DNA of 64,000 bases from Pseudonocardia sp. TRM90224 (GCF_021245725.1 NZ_JAJGSX010000028.1:1-64000); one strand, 5' to 3'; positions 38,460 to 47,021 are shown, counted from the first letter of the stretch. Numbers and translations are program-made. The notes: generated from the sequence alone by a model not told the origin.

Positions 38460-40031
38460 TCAGCCGCCGCCCGGGCCGCCGCCGCCGGCGGCGGGGACGG
38501 TGACGCGGGGCAGCAGGATCTCCTGGCCGTCCGCGAGGCCACCGAGCACCTCGGTGTACTCGACACCGGCGAGGCCGGCGCTGAACGGCGTGGTCACCGG
38601 GTTCCCGTCGGGGCCGGGGACGTCGACGACGGAGCTGCCGCCCTGCATCCGCACGGCCGCCGTCGGCACCCGCAGCGTGCTCAGCACGGCCTTGGTCAGG
38701 ACGTCGCCCTCGGCGGTCTGGCCGTTGCGCAGGCGCGGGTCGGTGTCGGTCAGCACGACCGTCGCGTAGAAGGTCACGATGCCGGCCACCGGCGTGCCCG
38801 ACGGGCTGACCGAGAGCACGCTGCCCTTCTTCACCAGCCCCGGGATCGCGTCGACGGTCACGTCGACGGCCTGGTTGGGCGCGATCAGCGCGGCGTCGGC
38901 CTCCTCGATCGGGATGACCAGCTGGAACGTCTCCACGTTGTTCAGCACGATCAGCGGGCCGCTGCTCCCGGTGGCCGAGCCCGAGCCGGTGCCGGTGGCG
39001 GCGGAGTTCACCGGCAGCTTCGCCGTCGAACCGGGCGCCGTGGCCGTCGTCCCGGAGGCCGCGCCGACGAACTCGCCGGCCACGCCGTTGATCGCCGAGA
39101 CGACGCCCTTCGTGGGGGCCTTCAGCACGGTGTCGTCGAGCTTGCGTTGCGCGATGTCACGCGCCGCCTGCGCGTCCCTGACCAGCGCGTCCTGCGCCGC
39201 GGTGTCGACGGGCTTGTCGATGCCGGCCGCCTCGTTCTCGTTCTCGGCGCCGATCACCGACTGGCGGGCGTTCTCGACCGTGACCCGGCCGGCGGCGGAG
39301 TCGACGTTCTCCTTCTGCTCGGCGGCCGACAGTGCGGTCTCCGAGGCGATCACGTTGCGCTTCGCCGTCTCGACCGCCTGCTGCGCCGTCGCGAGCGACG
39401 GGCAGTCAGACGGCGGGTTGGTCGTCTTGGCGCTCACCCCGTTGTCCGTCGTGCCGTCGTCCTCGGTCTGGGAGCTGCCGCCCGGGTCGCAGTTCTCGGC
39501 CTCGTGCAGTTGCTCCTTCGCCCGCTCCAACACCTTGCGGTCGAACTCCAGCTGCGTGTGCGCGCGGTCGGTCGCGGCGCTGTTCGCCTCGTTGGTCGCG
39601 TTGACCTGGTCCTCGGTGGCGCTGAGGATCTCGTGGTACTGGTCGAGGGTGCGCCCGGTCGCATCGACCTTGTTGTTGCGGCGCGCCTTGTCGAGCAGCG
39701 CCTGCTGGTTCGCCAGCTTCGCGTTGGCCTGGTCGAGCTGGCCGCGCAGGTCGAAGTCGTCGAGCTTCGCGAGCTCCTGGCCGGCCTCGACGGTGTCGCC
39801 GACCTTCACCTTCACCTCGACGAGCTTGCCGGTGGCCGGGAAGCCCAGGTTCTGCTCGGAGATCGCGGTGAGCGTGCCCGACGCGGACACGCTGGTGGAG
39901 ACCGGGCCGCGGTCGACGCGCAGGGTCGGCGGCGGCGGGGTGCCGCCGCCGCAGGCGGTCACGCCGGCCAGCACCGTTGCCAGTGCGATCCAGCGCACCC
40001 CCCGATAGCGCCGCCCCGTCGTCCGAGCCAT
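38460..40031 (-). CDS. MacA-like efflux adaptor lipoprotein (HlyD/RND adaptor family)
   Basis: A 523-residue membrane-fusion-type protein. The signal peptide ends in a lipobox (LAGVTACGGG, Cys27). A biotinyl-lipoyl-like half follows (SVSASGTLTAISEQNLGFPATGKLVEVKVKVGDTVEAGQELAKL), then an alpha-hairpin of about 200 residues rich in Ala, Gln and Glu (coiled coil), the second lipoyl half (VLKAPTKGVVSAINGVAGEFVG), a Ser/Gly/Thr-rich loop, and beta-barrel strands. It ends in a Gly-rich tail (PAAGGGGPGGG). In a one-membrane actinobacterium it would couple the MacB-like pump to the cell wall. It is the last gene of an ATPase-permease-adaptor operon, 41 bases after the permease. Confidence 0.92.
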   Translation of the reverse strand: MARTTGRRYRGVRWIALATVLAGVTACGGGTPPPPTLRVDRGPVSTSVSASGTLTAISEQNLGFPATGKLVEVKVKVGDTVEAGQELAKLDDFDLRGQLDQANAKLANQQALLDKARRNNKVDATGRTLDQYHEILSATEDQVNATNEANSAATDRAHTQLEFDRKVLERAKEQLHEAENCDPGGSSQTEDDGTTDNGVSAKTTNPPSDCPSLATAQQAVETAKRNVIASETALSAAEQKENVDSAAGRVTVENARQSVIGAENENEAAGIDKPVDTAAQDALVRDAQAARDIAQRKLDDTVLKAPTKGVVSAINGVAGEFVGAASGTTATAPGSTAKLPVNSAATGTGSGSATGSSGPLIVLNNVETFQLVIPIEEADAALIAPNQAVDVTVDAIPGLVKKGSVLSVSPSGTPVAGIVTFYATVVLTDTDPRLRNGQTAEGDVLTKAVLSTLRVPTAAVRMQGGSSVVDVPGPDGNPVTTPFSAGLAGVEYTEVLGGLADGQEILLPRVTVPAAGGGGPGGG

Positions 40032-40072
40032 GGATGCCCCCCTGCTTTCCGTTTCGTGAGCGAAAGTCGTGA

Positions 40073-41293
40073 TCACTGGTACCGCAGCGCCTCGATCGGG
40101 CGCAGCTTCGATGCGCGGTTGGCGGGGTAGCCGCCGGCGATGAGGCCGATCAGCAGGCTGATGGTGAAGGAGACGATGACCGCGCCGAAGTCGACGGCCG
40201 GCACCGGGAAGTCGGGGGCGACCTGCGGCAGCAGCCACCGCCCGAGCAGCGTGACCCCGACCCCGAACGCGATCCCGATCAGGCCACCGACGCCGGAGAG
40301 GAACATCGACTCCAGCAGGAACTGCTGCAGGATCGATTTGCGCCTGGCCCCGATCGCCTTGCGGATGCCGATCTCGCGCGTCCGTTCCGTGACGGTCACC
40401 AGCATGATGTTCGCGACGCCGATGCTGCCGACCACCAGCGAGATCCCGGCGACCGCCACGGTGAAGAGGGTCAGCACGGAGAGGAACGAGTTCGCCTGGT
40501 CGAGCAGGCTCCCGAACGCCTGCGCCCGGAAGTCGCGCTTGTCGGGGTCGCGGATGTTGTGCCGGGCGGACAGCACGTTGTTGATCTGCTCGACCGCCGC
40601 GTCGACCGTCGCGACCGAGGTCGCCCTGATGGTGAGCACGTTGACGTCGTCGCCGCCGCCGAGCAGGTAGCTGCGCGCCGCGCCGAGCGGCATCACCACC
40701 GTGTCGTCTTCCTGGCCGTTGCCCTTCAGCACTCCGAGCACGCGGAAGGTGGTGCGCCCGATGCGCACCTCCTTGCCGATCGCGCCGGCCGCGTCGCCGT
40801 TGAACACCCGGGCGATCACGGTGGGCCCGAGCACCACGACCTTGGCCTTCAACCGGACCTGCGACTCGTCGAACATGCTCCCGGCGAGCAGCTCCCGGTT
40901 GTTGACGTCGAGGTAGTCCTCCGTCGTCCCGTTGACGCTGGTGGAGTACGGGTCGTTGCCCGGCACCTGCACGAGCACGTTGCCGTTGACCGCCGGGGTG
41001 ACCGACAGCACGTCGGGAGCCCGTGAGCGGTTCTTCAGGGCCTCGACGTCGGCGTCGGTGATCGGCTTGGCCGTCCCGCCGCCGGGGACCGCACCCTGCA
41101 GCTGGGAGACGGTGATGACGTTGGCCAGCGACCCGAACTGCTCGTTGAAGTTCGACTGCACGCCGTTGCCGAGCGAGGTCAGGATGATCACCGAGGAGAC
41201 GCCGATCACGATGCCGAGCGTGGTCAGCCCGGATCGGAGCTTGTTGGCACGCAGCCCGCGCATCGCGATGCGGGCGGACTCGAAGATGTTCAC
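40073..41293 (-). CDS. MacB-like ABC permease with FtsX and MacB_PCD domains
   Basis: A 406-residue permease. It starts MNIFESARIAMRGLRANKLRSGLTTLGIVIGVSSVIILTSLG, the typical MacB N-terminal helix. A large extracytoplasmic domain follows (about 45-270), then three C-terminal helices of the FtsX domain with TVTERTREIGIRKAIGARRKSILQQFLLE and GGYPANRASKLRPIEALRYQ. Such type VII ABC systems export peptides, lipoproteins or macrolide-like compounds by mechanotransmission rather than direct channel transport. The ATG overlaps the stop of the ATPase gene by 4 bases. Confidence 0.95.
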   Translation of the reverse strand: MNIFESARIAMRGLRANKLRSGLTTLGIVIGVSSVIILTSLGNGVQSNFNEQFGSLANVITVSQLQGAVPGGGTAKPITDADVEALKNRSRAPDVLSVTPAVNGNVLVQVPGNDPYSTSVNGTTEDYLDVNNRELLAGSMFDESQVRLKAKVVVLGPTVIARVFNGDAAGAIGKEVRIGRTTFRVLGVLKGNGQEDDTVVMPLGAARSYLLGGGDDVNVLTIRATSVATVDAAVEQINNVLSARHNIRDPDKRDFRAQAFGSLLDQANSFLSVLTLFTVAVAGISLVVGSIGVANIMLVTVTERTREIGIRKAIGARRKSILQQFLLESMFLSGVGGLIGIAFGVGVTLLGRWLLPQVAPDFPVPAVDFGAVIVSFTISLLIGLIAGGYPANRASKLRPIEALRYQ

Positions 41294-42018
41294 GTGATCG
41301 CCTTGACGATGCTGATCGGGCGGGTCTCGTCGGCGCCGGCCTTGTCGCGGTTCCGCACGTCGCTGACGATCTTGCCGTCGTGCAGGCGGATCACACGCTG
41401 GGCGTACTCGGCGACGTCGTCCTCGTGCGTGATCAGCACGATGGTGCGGCCCTGCTCGCCGTTCAGCTCGACGAGCAGCTCCATGATCTCGGTGGTCGAC
41501 GTGGAGTCGAGGTTTCCCGTCGGCTCGTCGGCCAGGATCATCTTCGGGTCGCTGACCAGCGCGCGGGCGATCGCGACACGCTGCTGTTGGCCACCGGAGA
41601 GCTCGTTGGGCATGTGGTGGCCGCGCTCGCCGAGCCCGACCTTCTCCAGCGACATCTTCGCGCGCTCCCTGCGGTTGCGACCACCCGAATAGATCAGCGG
41701 GAGCTCGACGTTGCGCAGCGCGCTCGTGCGCGCGATCAGGTTGAAGGACTGGAAGACGAACCCGATGCGGGTGTTGCGGATGTCGGCGAGGCGGCGTTCG
41801 GAGAGCTTGCCGACGTCGATGCCGTCGAGCCGGTAGGTGCCGGAGGTGGGGATGTCGAGGCAGCCCAGGATGTTCATCATCGTGCTCTTGCCCGAGCCGG
41901 AGTGGCCCATGATGGCGACGAAGTCGCCCTCATCGACCGAGAGGTTGATCGTGTCGAGCGCCCGGACCTCGATGGGCCCGGCTTTGTACACCTTCGACAC
42001 GTTCTCGAGCTCGAGCAT
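41290..42018 (-). CDS. MacB/LolD-type ABC ATPase
   Basis: A 242-residue ATPase. Walker A GHSGSGKST is at residues 38-46, Q-loop in FVFQSFNLIARTSALRNVELPLIYSG, signature LSGGQQQ at 140-146, Walker B MILADEP at 160-166, and switch His in VLITHEDDVAEYA. The TGNLDS segment after Walker B is diagnostic of the MacB/LolD subgroup. I start at ATG 42018, with GAGGGGGA 5-12 bases upstream, rather than an in-frame start 24 bases earlier. First gene of the three-gene exporter operon, transcribed away from a 138-bp gap. Confidence 0.95.
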   Translation of the reverse strand: MLELENVSKVYKAGPIEVRALDTINLSVDEGDFVAIMGHSGSGKSTMMNILGCLDIPTSGTYRLDGIDVGKLSERRLADIRNTRIGFVFQSFNLIARTSALRNVELPLIYSGGRNRRERAKMSLEKVGLGERGHHMPNELSGGQQQRVAIARALVSDPKMILADEPTGNLDSTSTTEIMELLVELNGEQGRTIVLITHEDDVAEYAQRVIRLHDGKIVSDVRNRDKAGADETRPISIVKAIT

Positions 42019-42156
42019 GATCCCCCTCACCGGATGGGCCATGCCCCGAATGGCCCACTCGATCGTCCAACGACGGTTGCGCCCCGTCGTGATGCACTAT
42101 GGCGGTCGCCCAAACTGAGGAATTCTCAGCATCCCCGATTTGGTAGGACCCCTTCG

Positions 42157-43350
42157 TCACACCACCCCGTCGGCCCGCAAGACGGCAATGTCTTGCCTGC
42201 TCAGGCCCGCATCCGTGAGTATTCGATCAGTATGCTCACCAAGGCCCGGCACCGGGTCCATCCGGGGGTCCCATTCCCCAGCATCCACCGGTGGAAGCAG
42301 CGCTTGCACTGGACCGTTCGGGGTGTCGATCGATCGCCAGCGCTCACGGGCTGTGAGGTGCGGGTGCGCGACGACCTCGGCCGGCGTGTTGTAGCGCGAG
42401 TTGCCGATGCCGGCGGCGTCGGCGGCCGCCTGGATGCTCGCGAGGTCGGTGCGGGCGCACCACTCGGCCACCGCGGCGTCCAGCTCCTCCCGGTGCGCCA
42501 CCCGCTCGGCCGCACCGGCGTAGCGGGGGTCGTCGGCGAGGTCGGGCCGCCCGATGACGTCGCGCGCGAGGCGGCGCCACTCGCTGTCGTTGGTCGTGCC
42601 GAGCACGACGGTGTGGCCGTCGGCGCTGCGGTAGGCGCCGTAGGGGACGACGGCCGGCGAGCCCATCCCGACCGGCTGCTGCTCGACGCCGGTGTGCCGG
42701 GTGAACGTGAGCGCGTAGCCCATCAGCTCGGCCATCACGTCGAACATCGCGACGTGCACCCGCGAGCCGCTGCCCGTCGTCGCGCGCTGGAAGAGCGCCG
42801 ACAGCACCGCGATGGCCGTGTAGAGGCCGGTGGAGGTGTCGGCGAACGCCGGGCCGGGCTTCGCCGGAGCGCCCTCCCAGCCGGTGATCGAGCAGACCCC
42901 GGACTCGGCCTGCACGAGCAGGTCGTAGGCCCGCTTGTGGGAGAGCGGCCCGCCCGGCCCGTAGCCGGAGATCTCGACGCCGACGACGTGCGGGTGGCGC
43001 TGCGCGAGCTGCTCGGGGCCGATCCCGAGCCGTTCCGTCGCGCCCGGCGCGAGGTTGGAGACGAGCACGTCGGCGGCGTCGAGCAGGCGGTGCAGCACCT
43101 CGATGCCGCGCGGGTCCTTGAGATCGAGGGTGAGCGACTCCTTGCCGCGGTTGACCCACACGAAGTGCGCTGCCATCCCGTTCAAGACGTCGTCGTAGTG
43201 GCGTGCGAAGTCGCCGCCGCGCGGGTTCTCCACCTTGATCACCCGAGCGCCGAGGTCGGCGAGGGTGCGCGTCGCGAGCGGCGCGGAGACGGCCTGCTCG
43301 ATCGTGACGACGGTGATCCCGGCGAGCGGCCCCTCGCGCGACTCGCTCAC
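42157..43350 (-). CDS. CaiB/BaiF family (class III) CoA-transferase
   Basis: A 397-residue class III CoA-transferase. Family segments are LAGITVVTIEQAVSAPLATRTLADLGARVIKVENPRGGDFAR, KESLTLDLKDPRGIEVLHRLL, ADVLVSNLAPGATERLG and SGYGPGGPLSHKRAYDLLVQAESG. The last carries Asp143, the residue that forms the aspartyl-CoA intermediate. It then has the usual GPAFADTSTGLYTAIAVLSAL. The acyl substrate is unknown. GTG 43350 is the start; the frame continues upstream only as shadow of the methyltransferase gene. It follows that gene by 5 bases on the same strand. Confidence 0.94.
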   Translation of the reverse strand: MSESREGPLAGITVVTIEQAVSAPLATRTLADLGARVIKVENPRGGDFARHYDDVLNGMAAHFVWVNRGKESLTLDLKDPRGIEVLHRLLDAADVLVSNLAPGATERLGIGPEQLAQRHPHVVGVEISGYGPGGPLSHKRAYDLLVQAESGVCSITGWEGAPAKPGPAFADTSTGLYTAIAVLSALFQRATTGSGSRVHVAMFDVMAELMGYALTFTRHTGVEQQPVGMGSPAVVPYGAYRSADGHTVVLGTTNDSEWRRLARDVIGRPDLADDPRYAGAAERVAHREELDAAVAEWCARTDLASIQAAADAAGIGNSRYNTPAEVVAHPHLTARERWRSIDTPNGPVQALLPPVDAGEWDPRMDPVPGLGEHTDRILTDAGLSRQDIAVLRADGVV

Positions 43351-43355
43351 CGGTT

Positions 43356-44012
43356 CTACCGGACCACCGCGAGCACGAACCCGTCGTAGTCCTTCGCGCC
43401 GACGGTCTGCACGACCGTCGCCTCCACCCGCTTCTCCTCTGCGAGCGCGGCCGCGAGCCTGCGGACGCCCATCACGTTCGCGTCGGTGACCGCGGCGTCG
43501 ACGACGGCGCCGCCGCGCACCACGTTGTCGACGATGATCATCCCGCCGGGCCGTGACATGCGCAGGGCGTGCTGGAAGTACTCGGTGTTGGAGGCCTTGT
43601 CGGCGTCGATGAACGCCAGGTCGAACGGGCCCTCCAGGCTCGCGAGGGTGTCGATCGCGGGTCCGACCCTGATGTCGACCGCGCTCGCCAGCCCGGCGCG
43701 GGCGACGTTGGCCGCCGCGACCTCGGCGTGGTGCGGGTCGATCTCGCAGCTGATCAGCTGCCCGTCGGGGCGCAGCGCGCGGGCCAGCCAGATCGTCGAG
43801 TAGCCGCCGAGCGTGCCGACCTCGAGGATGCGCGAGGCGCCGATCGAGCGGGCGAGCAGGTGCAGCAGCTTGCCCTGCGCCGCGGAGACGCCGATCGGCG
43901 GAAGCCCCGCTGCGACGTTCGCCGCAAGCGCCGCATCCAGGGCCGGGTCGTCGTCGAGGAGGAACCCGTTCCAGTAGTCGTCCACTTCCTGCCACACCGC
44001 GGGTTCGACCAT
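43356..44012 (-). CDS. SAM-dependent O-methyltransferase, family 3 (catechol/caffeoyl-CoA type)
   Basis: A 218-residue class I methyltransferase. Motif I is SRILEVGTLGGYSTIWLARAL, the acidic SAM ligand is in ISCEIDPHHAEVAAANV, and the divalent-metal motifs are FDLAFIDADKASNTEYFQ and GGMIIVDNVVRGGAV. This is the pattern of catechol and caffeoyl-CoA O-methyltransferases, also found in mycobacteria. The natural acceptor is unknown. It probably forms a two-gene unit with the CaiB-type CoA-transferase downstream, and is divergent from a crotonase across a 38-bp gap. Confidence 0.93.
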   Translation of the reverse strand: MVEPAVWQEVDDYWNGFLLDDDPALDAALAANVAAGLPPIGVSAAQGKLLHLLARSIGASRILEVGTLGGYSTIWLARALRPDGQLISCEIDPHHAEVAAANVARAGLASAVDIRVGPAIDTLASLEGPFDLAFIDADKASNTEYFQHALRMSRPGGMIIVDNVVRGGAVVDAAVTDANVMGVRRLAAALAEEKRVEATVVQTVGAKDYDGFVLAVVR

Positions 44013-44050
44013 GAGGACAGCCTATGAGACGGACATGACACGCTTTGCCC

Positions 44051-44845
44051 ATGTCCGACAGCTACGGCCGCTTCACGGAACTCCGCATCGACCGTCCGGA
44101 GGAGGCGATCCTGCGCATCGTCCTCGACGGGCCGAACATCAACGCCGTCGGCGCAGCGGCGCACCAGCAGCTCGCCGACATCTGGACGGTGATCGACCGC
44201 GACCCGACCGTGCGGGCCGTCGTCGTGCAGGGCGCCGGGCGCGGGTTCTCGGCCGGCGGGTCCTTCGACATGATCGACGAGATGGTCGCGGACCCGAGCG
44301 TGCGCAGCCGCGTGCTGCGCGAGGCGCGCGACCTCGTCTACAACGTCATCAACTGCTCCAAGCCGATCATCTCGGCGATCCACGGGCCGTGCGTCGGCGC
44401 GGGGCTCGCCGTCGCGTTGCTGGCCGACATCTCGATCGCCGCGCGGTCGGCGAAGATCGTCGACGGGCACACGCGGCTGGGTGTCGCCGCTGGCGACCAC
44501 GCCGTGCTGAGCTGGCCGCTGCTGTGCGGGATGGCGAAGGCCAAGTACTACCTGCTCACGTGCGAGGCGCTGACCGGCGAGGAGGCGGAGCGGATCGGGC
44601 TGGTCTCGCTGTGCGTCGACGACGAGATCGTGCACGAGCTCGCGCTGGGGGTGGCGAGCAAGCTCGTCGCGGGCTCGCCGTCGGCCGTGCAGCTCACGAA
44701 GCTGGCGCTGAACAACTGGTACCGGGCGATGGGGCCGTCGTTCGACGCGTCGCTCGCGCTGGAGTTCTACGGCTTCGGGCTGCCGGACGTGAAGGAAGGG
44801 CTGGCCGCGCACCGCGAGAAGCGCGTGCCCCAGTTCCCCGGCTGA
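44051..44845 (+). CDS. Crotonase-fold protein lacking both hydratase glutamates
   Basis: A 264-residue enoyl-CoA hydratase/isomerase-family protein. The oxyanion-hole segments GFSAGGSFDMIDEM and HGPCVGAGLAVALLADISIAARSA are present. The two catalytic glutamates are missing: GAGLAVAL has Val where the first would be, and DGHTRLGVAAGDHAVLSWPLL has Thr at the second. A different crotonase reaction (hydrolase, decarboxylase, dehalogenase, C-C lyase) is more likely than hydration. ATG 44051 is taken as start; an in-frame TTG lies 6 bases before. Its divergent partner is an O-methyltransferase followed by a CoA-transferase, suggesting aromatic or acyl-CoA metabolism. Confidence 0.9.
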   Translation: MSDSYGRFTELRIDRPEEAILRIVLDGPNINAVGAAAHQQLADIWTVIDRDPTVRAVVVQGAGRGFSAGGSFDMIDEMVADPSVRSRVLREARDLVYNVINCSKPIISAIHGPCVGAGLAVALLADISIAARSAKIVDGHTRLGVAAGDHAVLSWPLLCGMAKAKYYLLTCEALTGEEAERIGLVSLCVDDEIVHELALGVASKLVAGSPSAVQLTKLALNNWYRAMGPSFDASLALEFYGFGLPDVKEGLAAHREKRVPQFPG

Positions 44846-44871
44846 CCACCGGCTGGTTCGTACGGGCCGGC

Positions 44872-45309
44872 TCAGGCGTACGGGTCGGTGATCTCGCGCA
44901 GCGCGTGCAACGCGCCGCGCAGCTGTGCCATGCGCCGTTTGCCCAGGTGGACGAGCCATTCGGCCTCCACCTCCGCGACGACCGCCGCGGCGATCGGCAG
45001 CGCTTCGAGGCCGCGCTCCGCGATGCGGACCAGCCGGGCCCTCGCGTCGGACGGGTCGGGCACCCGCCGGACGTAGCCCGCGCGCTCGAGGTGGTCTACG
45101 AGCGCGCCCGCGGTCTGCTTGGTGACCTGCGCCTGCTCGGCGAGCGCGGTCAGGCGGGTGCCCTCCGGGCCGATGCGCTGGAACAGGCGGGCCTGGGCCG
45201 GGGTGACGTCGTCGAAGCCGGCCGCGGTGAGCGCGGCGAGGACGCGGTTCTCCAGCGCGCGGTAGGGCAGGAACAGCAGCAGGCCGGTCGACGGCTCGTC
45301 CGCGGCCAT
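44872..45309 (-). CDS. MarR-family transcriptional regulator
   Basis: A 145-residue winged-helix protein. The recognition part reads TRLTALAEQAQVTKQTAGALVDHLERAGYVRRVPDPSDARARLVRIAERG, the classic MarR HTH and wing with the DxRxR turn. AAGGAG lies 6 bases before ATG 45309, which makes this start better than the GTG two codons earlier. The perfect 17-bp palindrome 28 bases upstream is almost certainly its operator, shared with the divergent maleylpyruvate-isomerase-like gene. Confidence 0.94.
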   Translation of the reverse strand: MAADEPSTGLLLFLPYRALENRVLAALTAAGFDDVTPAQARLFQRIGPEGTRLTALAEQAQVTKQTAGALVDHLERAGYVRRVPDPSDARARLVRIAERGLEALPIAAAVVAEVEAEWLVHLGKRRMAQLRGALHALREITDPYA

Positions 45310-45336
45310 GCACACTCCTTGACATCGTCAGCTTCT

Positions 45337-45353
45337 CTGACTAATTTAGTCAG
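45337..45353. promoter_or_regulatory. MarR operator
   Basis: CTGACTAATTTAGTCAG is a perfect 8+1+8 palindrome in the 75-bp divergent gap, strongly AT-biased against the surroundings. Centre-to-start distances are 36 bases to MarR and 40 bases to the divergent gene, so one dimer can repress both promoters. Confidence 0.88.
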
Positions 45354-45384
45354 GCATTCGTACCTTATCCGACGGGTGGTCGTC

Positions 45385-46023
45385 ATGGATGCCGACGCCG
45401 TGCACGAGGTCGTGAAAACCGAGCGGACCGAGCTCGCCGACCTGCTCGCCGGGCTGTCCTCGGCGGAGTGGGCCGCGCCGACACCGTGTGCCGGCTGGAC
45501 CGTCCGCGACCTTGCCGCGCACCTGTCCGCGGCCCCGCGGGCCGGCCTCGCCGCCGTCGTCACCGGGCTGGTCCGGGCTCGCGGCGACGTGCAGCTCATG
45601 ATCGGCAACGAGGCTCGTTCGCACGCCGCCGCGCACACCCCCGACGAGCTGGTCGCCGAGCTGCGGGCAGCGGCCGGATCGCGCAAGCGCGCCCCCGGCA
45701 CGTCGGTGGTCGAGCCGATGCTCGACGTGCTGGTCCACGGCCAGGACCTGGCCGGCGCGCTCGGTCGCACCCGGGAGATGCCGCCGGGCCCCGCGACCGT
45801 CGCGGCGCAGCGCGCGTGGTCGATGGGTTTCCCGTTCGGGGCGCAGCGGCGGCTGCGCGGGCTGCGGCTGGTGGCGACCGACGTCGAGTGGGCGGTGGGC
45901 GCCGGGGTCGAGGTGCGCGGCCCGGTCGCCGCGTTGCTGCTGCTGGCGACGGGGCGGCGGCTCGCGCTGCCCCACCTCGACGGGCCCGGCGCCGCGCAGC
46001 TGGCCGACCGCCTCCCGGCGTAG
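45385..46023 (+). CDS. Maleylpyruvate isomerase/DinB-type mycothiol-dependent family protein
   Basis: A 212-residue protein of the TIGR03083 type: AVHEVVKTERTELADLLAGLSSAEWAAPTPCAGWTVRDLAAHLSAAPRAGLAAVV. It has the PCAGWTVRDLAAHL motif, where His is a metal ligand, and a second half with MLDVLVHGQDLAGALGR (second His). The C-terminal domain carries VRGPVAALLLLATGRR, the SCP2-like tail motif of these proteins. Members are mycothiol-dependent isomerases or transferases, mostly uncharacterised. ATG 45385 is chosen as the codon nearest the conserved start. It is divergent from MarR across a perfect palindrome, so it is likely the regulated target. Confidence 0.9.
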   Translation: MDADAVHEVVKTERTELADLLAGLSSAEWAAPTPCAGWTVRDLAAHLSAAPRAGLAAVVTGLVRARGDVQLMIGNEARSHAAAHTPDELVAELRAAAGSRKRAPGTSVVEPMLDVLVHGQDLAGALGRTREMPPGPATVAAQRAWSMGFPFGAQRRLRGLRLVATDVEWAVGAGVEVRGPVAALLLLATGRRLALPHLDGPGAAQLADRLPA

Positions 46024-46048
46024 GGCCAGCGCGCGCCCGCGTGGGGAC

Positions 46049-46105
46049 GTGCCAGGAAAGTGGCTTTCCTGTCCTGTGGTGCCAGGAAAGCCACTTTCCT
46101 GGCAC
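46049..46105. repeat. Family 1 palindromic element, copy 3 (inverted orientation)
   Basis: Perfect 23-bp arms at 46049-46071 and 46083-46105 (outer GTGCCAGGAAAGTGGC) around an 11-base loop. The order of GTGGC and GCCAC arms is reversed compared with other copies. It lies between two genes read in the same direction, 26 bases after one stop and 35 bases before the next start, so it could end the first transcript or lie in the second leader. Confidence 0.92.
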
Positions 46106-46139
46106 TGCCCCGTGGCTCCGAGGGCTTTAGGGTGGCCGG

Positions 46140-46793
46140 GTGGAGGGTGAGCTCGTCACCACGACCTTCGAGTACGACGGCGGTCGGCAGGTCACGGTCT
46201 ACGTTCCGCCGGATCCGCCGGAGGCGGTGGTGTTCGCCGGCGACGGCCAGCTGATCTCGGGGTGGGGCGGGAACCTCGAGGCGGCCGACGTCCCGCCGAC
46301 GATGATCGTCGGCGCCCACCGGACGGACGATCCGGACGAGATGGCGCGCATCGGTGAGTACTCACCGTCGTTCGACCCGGAACGGTTCGCGGCTCACGAG
46401 AAGTTCTTCGTCGAGGACGTCCGCGGCTGGGTGCGCACGCGTTTCGGGCTCGAACTCGCGGCCGGACGCACCGCCGTGTGCGGCGTCTCCGCGAGCGGCG
46501 AGCTCGCGCTCGCCATGGGGCTGCGACATCCGGACGTCTTCGGTGCGGTCTTCTGCGCCTCGCCGGGTGGAGGCCTGCGGCCGCCCGCTGTGCTGCCGAG
46601 CCCGCTACCGCGCACCTACCTCGTCGCCGGGACGCAGGAGCCGTGGTTCCTCGAGAACGCCACCCGTTGGGCGGACGCGTTGCGCGGCGCCGGCGCGGAC
46701 GTCGTGCTTGCGGAGCGGGTCGGGGACCACGGCGGCCCGTTCTGGCAGGCCGAGTTCCCGCTCATGGTGGGTTGGGCATTCGGGCGGCGCTAG
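46140..46793 (+). CDS. Alpha/beta-hydrolase esterase (esterase D/Fes-like)
   Basis: A 217-residue hydrolase resembling the putative-esterase (enterochelin esterase/antigen 85-like) fold. An N-terminal strand pair is followed by VVFAGDGQ, TMIVGAHRTDDPDEMARIGEYSPSFDPERF, nucleophile-elbow GVSASGEL around Ser117, VFGAVFCASPGG, and a C-terminal GDHGGPFWQAEFP with the likely catalytic His. The elbow has Ser where many relatives have Gly (GxSxG). A GTG start is used. No operon partner is evident; it is flanked by a Family 1 repeat upstream and a repeat-dense 575-bp gap downstream. Confidence 0.87.
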   Translation: MEGELVTTTFEYDGGRQVTVYVPPDPPEAVVFAGDGQLISGWGGNLEAADVPPTMIVGAHRTDDPDEMARIGEYSPSFDPERFAAHEKFFVEDVRGWVRTRFGLELAAGRTAVCGVSASGELALAMGLRHPDVFGAVFCASPGGGLRPPAVLPSPLPRTYLVAGTQEPWFLENATRWADALRGAGADVVLAERVGDHGGPFWQAEFPLMVGWAFGRR

Positions 46794-46821
46794 TGCTGAT
46801 CAGCCGCCCCTCGTCCCAGGA

Positions 46822-46876
46822 CGTCAGGAAAGTCCGCCATGGCCCTCTGGGCCGCCACGAGGGATGAGAATCCGTG
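46822..46876. repeat. 55-bp direct repeat, first copy
   Basis: CGTCAGGAAAGTCCGCCATG opens this unit, which ends GATGAGAATCCGTG. It recurs almost unchanged 200 bases downstream (47022-47075, about 4 substitutions and one 1-base deletion). It includes GGCCCTC-n-GAGGG internal symmetry and shares the CAGGAAAG word with Family 1. Confidence 0.85.
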
Positions 46877-46919
46877 GGGGCGCGGCTCGCGGAACGGCCG
46901 CGGCCAGGCGGGCGAGGGG

Positions 46920-46974
46920 TGCCTGGAAAGCCACTTTCCCGGCGCGGCCGGCCGGGAACGTGGCTTTCCAGGCA
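46920..46974. repeat. Family 1 palindromic element, copy 4
   Basis: Arms 46920-46943 and 46951-46974 (outer TGCCTGGAAAGCCAC) have one mismatch and a 7-base loop, the shortest of the family. It is the TGCCTGG subtype, like copy 2. A GTGTGCGTCACGCAC companion palindrome follows at 46977-46991. Confidence 0.88.
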
Positions 46975-47021
46975 ACGTGTGCGTCACGCACCCATCTCGC
47001 GTGCGACGGGCCGGCACGGGA

